Source: Sulfurovum sp. (GTDB taxonomy: Bacteria > Campylobacterota > Campylobacteria > Campylobacterales > Sulfurovaceae). From it: DNA of 8,582 nucleotides. Shown here one piece after another: positions 6,394-8,582 of the stretch. The DNA is taken from the NCBI GenBank assembly GCA_027046415.1, contig JALTYW010000233.1, positions 1 through 8,582 of the forward strand, given 5' to 3'. The position numbers and the translations under genes were made by a program. The notes under the pieces were generated by a model. It saw only the letters and a list, made by a program, of their open reading frames with translations, was not told where the DNA came from and did no database searches. How positions within the stretch are numbered: the first letter of the stretch is position 1; each line of letters starts with the position of its first letter.

Positions 6394-7553
6394 CAAAATA
6401 CCCTCCATGCATCAAGCAGTTGGGACATTGCCCTCTCAAGCACTGCCCTTGAAGTACCGACATTAAGCCGCATAAATCCTTCGCCGTTGCTGCCGAAGCT
6501 CACACCGTCATTAAGCCCCAGCTTGGCTTGATGTATGAAGAAGTCTACCAAAGCTTCCTGAGAGAGCCCCATTTGCGAACAGTCCAGCCACATCAGGAAA
6601 GTCGCTTCCGTCTCAACTGGTACGATCGGCAGCGCATGGGTCTGTAAAAAGTCACGTACATAGACGATATTGCCATGTAGATGCTTTTTGAGCGCAGCAA
6701 GCCATGCATCCCCCTCTTCATAGGCAGCCATCAAAGCTTCAATGCCAAACGGATTGCCGTTGGTGATCCCCAAACGGTTCTGTTCCAGTCTGTAGGCTCG
6801 GCGAATCCTGTCGCTGGGGATAATGGCAAATGAGGTGTTGAGTCCTGCAACATTGAAGGTCTTGGAGGGGGCATTGAGAACAACACAGTGGTCCTGCGCC
6901 TTTTCAAAACTCCCGACCGATCGGTGTTTTCGCTCATAGACAATATCACCATGGATTTCGTCAGAGACAATCACCACATTGTGCGCTGCACAAATGTCTA
7001 TCATTCGTTCTATCTCCCATGCATGCCATGCACGTCCTGTAGGATTGTGCGGTGAACAGAGCAGAAAGAGTGCCGCCTTTTTTGCTTTGGCTTCAAAATC
7101 TTCAAAATCGATCTCGTATCGTCCGTTTCGGTAGTGCAGTCTATTTTCCAAAAGCTTGCGCTTACGGTGCCTGACAGAAGCAGTAAAGGGCGGGTAGATC
7201 GGTGTCTGCACGATCACCCCGTCATCCTCATGGCTTAACGCTTCAAGGGCGAAGTTGATCGAAGGCACCACACCATAGCACGGTACGATCCATTCATGTG
7301 CTATCTGCCAATCGTATTGGCGTGCGTACCATCTCTCTATCGCATCATAGTAGCGTTGCGGGTAGGTAGTATAGCCGTAGAGCAGATGTGCAGCTCTGTC
7401 TTGCAGTGCCTCGGTTACACAAGGAGGTGATGCCAGATCCATATCGGCCACCCAGAGCGGCAGCAGATCATCTGTACCAAACTTTTTGATGGCATCATCG
7501 TACTTTGTCGTGTACGTTCCCGCTCTATCTACCGCTTCAAACGAAAAACTCAT
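6390..7553 (-). CDS. MalY/PatB-family PLP-dependent C-S lyase (candidate OvoB)
   Basis: 387 residues, the usual length for MalY/PatB proteins, fold type I PLP enzymes that typically cleave C-S bonds by beta-elimination (cystathionine beta-lyase activity). Family marks are LWVADMDLASPP (33-44), PCYGVVPSI (91-99), SPHNPTGRAW (167-176), VSDEIHGDIVY (196-206) with Asp198 contacting the pyridine nitrogen, PLP lysine Lys231 in APSKTFNVAGLNTS, and Arg362 in MRLNVG for the substrate carboxylate. No signal peptide, so cytoplasmic. Its ATG overlaps the TGA of the ovothiol-type methyltransferase gene (ATGA, 7553-7550), with GGGAG 5 nt upstream. From that coupling I infer that it may split the histidyl-cysteine sulfoxide made in ovothiol synthesis, the OvoB step. 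Cystathionine beta-lyase in methionine synthesis is the alternative. Family is near certain; substrate is not. Confidence 0.93.
   Translation of the reverse strand: MSFSFEAVDRAGTYTTKYDDAIKKFGTDDLLPLWVADMDLASPPCVTEALQDRAAHLLYGYTTYPQRYYDAIERWYARQYDWQIAHEWIVPCYGVVPSINFALEALSHEDDGVIVQTPIYPPFTASVRHRKRKLLENRLHYRNGRYEIDFEDFEAKAKKAALFLLCSPHNPTGRAWHAWEIERMIDICAAHNVVIVSDEIHGDIVYERKHRSVGSFEKAQDHCVVLNAPSKTFNVAGLNTSFAIIPSDRIRRAYRLEQNRLGITNGNPFGIEALMAAYEEGDAWLAALKKHLHGNIVYVRDFLQTHALPIVPVETEATFLMWLDCSQMGLSQEALVDFFIHQAKLGLNDGVSFGSNGEGFMRLNVGTSRAVLERAMSQLLDAWRVFC
6401..6406 (-). promoter_or_regulatory. Shine-Dalgarno GGAGGG fixing the TTG start of the PBP4 gene
   Basis: GGAGGG lies inside the last codons of the upstream PLP-enzyme gene, 7 nt before TTG at 6393-6391. 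The alternative ATG at 6408 overlaps this site and has no Shine-Dalgarno before it. Confidence 0.75.
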
Positions 7554-8290
7554 CTACGCTCCCAGACACTCATCTGTGCCACGGTATGCTGATGTTTGCG
7601 TGCCGTCTCCTGAATGACAAATGGCACATCACGTGTATCAAGCAGTTTAAAATCTCTGCCAAGTATCTCCTCAAGCCCCTGAAGGGTGGTCACATTCTCC
7701 CCATCACGCTTATATCCGCCTATCCACTTCTCTTTGGGGGTAGACTTCTCTTGCCATGTATAAGGAGAGGTCAGTACAAGCAGCCCGTTCTTTCTAATGC
7801 GTGGTGCCATCGACTCAAGAAACTTGCGGGGATCATAAAGCCTGTCGATCAGATTGCCGGCAAAGACCAGATCGAAATCGGTAAAGATCGGTTTGAGGTT
7901 ACAGGCATCCGCCTGCCAGAAGTTCACCTTCTTGGAAGCATGCTCCAGCCCGAACTTGTTCAGCCTCACTTCATGAAATGCCTCTATCTCCCCTTCCACT
8001 GGTACGGCATAGCGCAGTACCCCGCTCTCTTTGAGACGCAGCGCCTCCTGAATGAAGCGCGCCGAGAAGTCCACCCCGATGACTTCATCAAACGCACGTG
8101 CCAGTTCAAAACTGCTGCGCCCAATGGCACACCCCACATCAAATGCCCGCTCTTTGGGACGGTCACCCATGTACTCCAGTGCCAGTTTGATACAGGTTTC
8201 AGGATAGTTGGGTACACCAAACCGGTTCTCTCCCCACCCAAAGTGGCAATACTCGGCAATGATCCTGTCGTTAGTATAGGCATTGGTCAT
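7550..8290 (-). CDS. ovoM: Free-standing 4-mercaptohistidine N1-methyltransferase (OvoA C-terminal domain type)
   Basis: SAM-dependent methyltransferase of 246 residues, corresponding to the C-terminal third of the fused ovothiol enzyme OvoA, which methylates the imidazole of 4-mercaptohistidine in the last step to ovothiol A. Motif I is FDVGCAIGRSSFELARAFDE (50-69), the acidic end of strand 2 is VIGVDFS (70-76, Asp74), followed by FWQADACNL (124-132), NLIDRLYDP (146-154), LTSPYTWQEKSTPKEKWIGG (173-192) and the tail FVIQETARKHQHTVAQMSVW. These last blocks are what I recognise as OvoA-specific rather than general methyltransferase features. ATG at 8290 is preceded by GAGGAG with a 6-nt spacer; the longer frame to 8365 adds 25 residues in AT-rich leader DNA without support. 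It heads the operon and overlaps the PLP-lyase gene by 4 bp. No sulfoxide synthase domain is attached or adjacent. Confidence 0.88.
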   Translation of the reverse strand: MTNAYTNDRIIAEYCHFGWGENRFGVPNYPETCIKLALEYMGDRPKERAFDVGCAIGRSSFELARAFDEVIGVDFSARFIQEALRLKESGVLRYAVPVEGEIEAFHEVRLNKFGLEHASKKVNFWQADACNLKPIFTDFDLVFAGNLIDRLYDPRKFLESMAPRIRKNGLLVLTSPYTWQEKSTPKEKWIGGYKRDGENVTTLQGLEEILGRDFKLLDTRDVPFVIQETARKHQHTVAQMSVWERR

Positions 8291-8389
8291 GATCTTCTCC
8301 TCATACTCACTCTCTACATAGCGAAATCCCGCATACATATGAAACGTAAATATATTAGATAACAAATGTAACTTTCACATATCAATAAA
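8291..8389 (-). promoter_or_regulatory. AT-rich leader, probable promoter region of the methyltransferase operon
   Basis: 99 bp between the stop of the upstream gene and the methyltransferase ATG. The part from about 8341 to 8389 is strongly AT-rich and includes TTGATA (8385-8380) and TATCTA (8361-8356) with an 18-nt spacer, plus TAATAT nearby. None is a strong match, so I place a promoter here only in general. No terminator hairpin follows the upstream gene, so read-through is possible. Confidence 0.28.
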
Positions 8390-8582
8390 TCATATTTCTC
8401 GATTACTTTTCCAAAGATAACCAATAATTGCCAGCATAACAACAAGCAATCCTAACGGAACAAATAAGTTGAAATTTAATAACCCAGACACATTATCACC
8501 AAACAAGGAGAATAAATGTAGCATTCGAGAGTCTACATTTAGGTTTTCTTGATTAATGGTTGCCAAATAATCATTCCATACA
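8390..8582 (-). CDS. C-terminal end of an unidentified membrane protein (5' partial)
   Basis: The minus strand is open from the right edge to TGA at 8392-8390, giving 63 visible residues that start VWNDYLATINQENLNVD. A hydrophobic stretch of about 18 residues (LFVPLGLLVVMLAIIGYL) is followed by a short basic tail, KSNREI, as in a final transmembrane helix with a cytoplasmic end. It is too short to assign a family. A hand count of 8391-8582 gives about 32% G+C, against about half in sampled stretches of the genes to the left; codons are TTA-, ATT-, TTT- and AAT-rich. This may reflect horizontally acquired DNA or simply a different gene class. That the frame is real is supported by the sensible protein sequence and the positive-inside tail. 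Confidence 0.62.
   Translation of the reverse strand, partial: VWNDYLATINQENLNVDSRMLHLFSLFGDNVSGLLNFNLFVPLGLLVVMLAIIGYLWKSNREI

Noticed and set aside
7505..8362. A 285-codon open frame on the plus strand antisense to nearly all of the methyltransferase gene
   Set aside because: The opposite strand encodes a protein with clear OvoA-type motifs and a good Shine-Dalgarno. The antisense translation has no recognisable domain and an improbable composition; it is a shadow frame.
8291..8365. N-terminal extension of the methyltransferase to the ATG at 8365
   Set aside because: The extra 25 codons lie in AT-rich leader DNA, while the ATG at 8290 has GAGGAG at ideal distance.
1..8582. CRISPR, phage-defence, toxin-antitoxin or mobile-element genes
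   Set aside because: No spaced direct repeats, transposase or integrase motifs, terminal inverted repeats or tRNA-like folds were seen; most genes have chromosomal housekeeping-type or metabolic matches.

Overview
The window looks like chromosomal DNA from a Campylobacterota (epsilonproteobacterial) bacterium, probably a free-living sulfur oxidiser related to Sulfurovum. The grounds are the pairing of a DapC-type succinyl-DAP aminotransferase with murC (I recall the same neighbourhood in Helicobacter), the style of the proteins, and tightly packed genes. The genus is inference. Almost everything is on the minus strand and there are no long non-coding stretches. No rRNA, tRNA, CRISPR array or insertion sequence was seen.

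Layout, left to right. A GDSL/TesA-like esterase enters from the left edge on the plus strand and ends at 540, overlapping tail-to-tail by 4 bp with a DUF481 outer-membrane beta-barrel gene (537-1328, minus). The rest is minus strand, so transcription order is right to left. At the right edge (8390-8582) is the C-terminal end of an AT-rich membrane-protein gene. Next come three translationally coupled genes: a free-standing ovothiol-type methyltransferase (7550-8290), a MalY/PatB-family PLP enzyme (6390-7553) and a PBP4-type D-Ala-D-Ala carboxypeptidase/endopeptidase with a SPOR domain (4618-6393). A clear TATAAT promoter at 4581-4586 then starts a second unit: dapC (3420-4559), an unrecognised acidic helical protein (2797-3408), a hairpin plus heptanucleotide repeat, murC (1392-2705), and the DUF481 gene with its own weak promoter.

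Functionally the core is peptidoglycan metabolism: DapC works towards meso-diaminopimelate, MurC starts the stem peptide, and the PBP4 protein trims cross-links in the periplasm, probably guided to denuded septal glycan by its SPOR domain. Upstream and coupled to it is a probable ovothiol pair: the methyltransferase closely resembles the C-terminal domain of OvoA, and the adjacent PLP enzyme is of a C-S lyase family and so a candidate for the OvoB (sulfoxide lyase) step. The iron-dependent sulfoxide synthase part of OvoA is not in the window. This split ovothiol cassette is the most interesting content.

Four gene starts differ from the longest open frames or use non-ATG codons: PBP4 (TTG at 6393), the methyltransferase (ATG at 8290), murC (ATG at 2705) and DUF481 (GTG at 1328).
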